Source: Pseudidiomarina mangrovi (GTDB lineage Bacteria; Pseudomonadota; Gammaproteobacteria; Enterobacterales; Alteromonadaceae). From it: a stretch of 64,000 bases of DNA. The translations under genes and the position numbers were made by a program. The stretch is from positions 1-64,000 of the forward strand of contig NZ_RJLC01000015.1 of NCBI RefSeq assembly GCF_003999375.1, written 5' to 3'. Numbering within the stretch: position 1 is the first letter of the stretch; each line of letters starts with the position of its first letter. Below are positions 63,880-64,000 of this stretch, piece by piece. The notes beneath the pieces were generated by a model that saw only the letters and a list, made by a program, of their open reading frames with translations, was not told the DNA's origin and made no database searches.

Positions 63880-64000
63880 ATGTCAACTGCTAAGTCAAAC
63901 AACCGCTATCTCAGTAAATCACGCTTCAAACTCGCATTGGAGTGCCCAGCTAAGCTGAACTACACTGGCGACAAAGCCTACGTCAATACCAATGACACTA
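63880..64000 (+). CDS. DUF2779 protein, 5' end only
   Basis: A frame opening at ATG 63880 behind AAGGGGG runs out of the window (40 codons seen). It begins MSTAKSNNRYLSKSRFKLAL and continues ECPAKLNYTGDK. The pattern YLSKSRF-x3-L-x-CPxKL-x-Y is the N-terminus of DUF2779 proteins, which carry a PD-(D/E)XK (Cas4/AddB-like) nuclease fold. Directly coupled to the GIY-YIG-like gene. Confidence 0.65.
   Translation, partial: MSTAKSNNRYLSKSRFKLALECPAKLNYTGDKAYVNTNDT

Noticed and set aside
59482-64000. BREX system
   Set aside because: A WYL regulator alone is not evidence; no brxA, brxB, brxC, pglX or pglZ gene is in the window.

Overview
The window looks like a chromosomal segment of a marine gammaproteobacterium of the order Alteromonadales, most like the Idiomarinaceae (inference from gene content; no search was run). 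The reasons are the clpB-pgeF-rluD-bamD block, a PII/glutamine-dependent NadE pair, an NhaD Na+/H+ antiporter, the glyoxylate shunt (aceB, aceA, aceK), a TonB receptor with a secreted lipoprotein partner, and many exported peptidases and amidohydrolases. Such a set fits a halophile that lives on peptides.

Layout. Positions 1-250 hold the leader and tandem P1/P2 promoters of an rRNA operon that runs leftward out of the window. Positions 251-17.3 kb are core metabolism: pssA, clpB with a heat-shock promoter, pgeF, rluD, bamD, glnB/nadE, a DUF1285 gene with a response regulator, an exported amidohydrolase, pdxH, an Ldh-type dehydrogenase, pfkA and the speB-speA polyamine operon. A tRNA-Phe gene follows at 17.4 kb. 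From 17.6 to 40.5 kb lie a frameshifted MipA/OmpV gene, a lipoprotein/TonB-receptor operon behind a PHO-box-like site, a two-gene D-glutamate cyclase, an SDR, an exported M24 peptidase, aceB-aceA, nhaD, lysR-aceK, a beta-propeller/amidohydrolase protein, a Pmp3-type peptide, an S10 carboxypeptidase and an atypical Nramp protein.

From 40.6 kb to the right end the window becomes accessory. It is visibly more AT-rich, except for the PAS-GGDEF-EAL gene, the amidohydrolase at 51-52.5 kb and the OsmC/NTF2 pair near 56-57 kb. Antitoxin or antitoxin-like genes occur without toxins: AbiEi at 40.6 kb, a HI1420-like antidote at 41.2 kb, XRE-ImmA at 52.7 kb with a truncated partner, and MqsA at 55.6 kb. 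A three-gene restriction operon (5-methylcytosine methyltransferase, McrB-like AAA ATPase, DUF2357/PD-(D/E)XK nuclease) occupies 45.0-50.7 kb. Several small lipoproteins, gene remnants and a dispersed intergenic repeat follow.

The most interesting part is 59.4-64.0 kb, which runs off the right edge. A WYL-domain regulator sits directly behind a perfect 24-bp inverted repeat. It is followed by a small HTH gene, three uncharacterised leftward genes, a rightward GIY-YIG-like gene that is a distant paralogue of one of them, and the start of a DUF2779 (PD-(D/E)XK-like) gene. I read this as the left half of a phage-defence system I cannot name. Its function is inference only, and the decisive genes are probably just outside the window.
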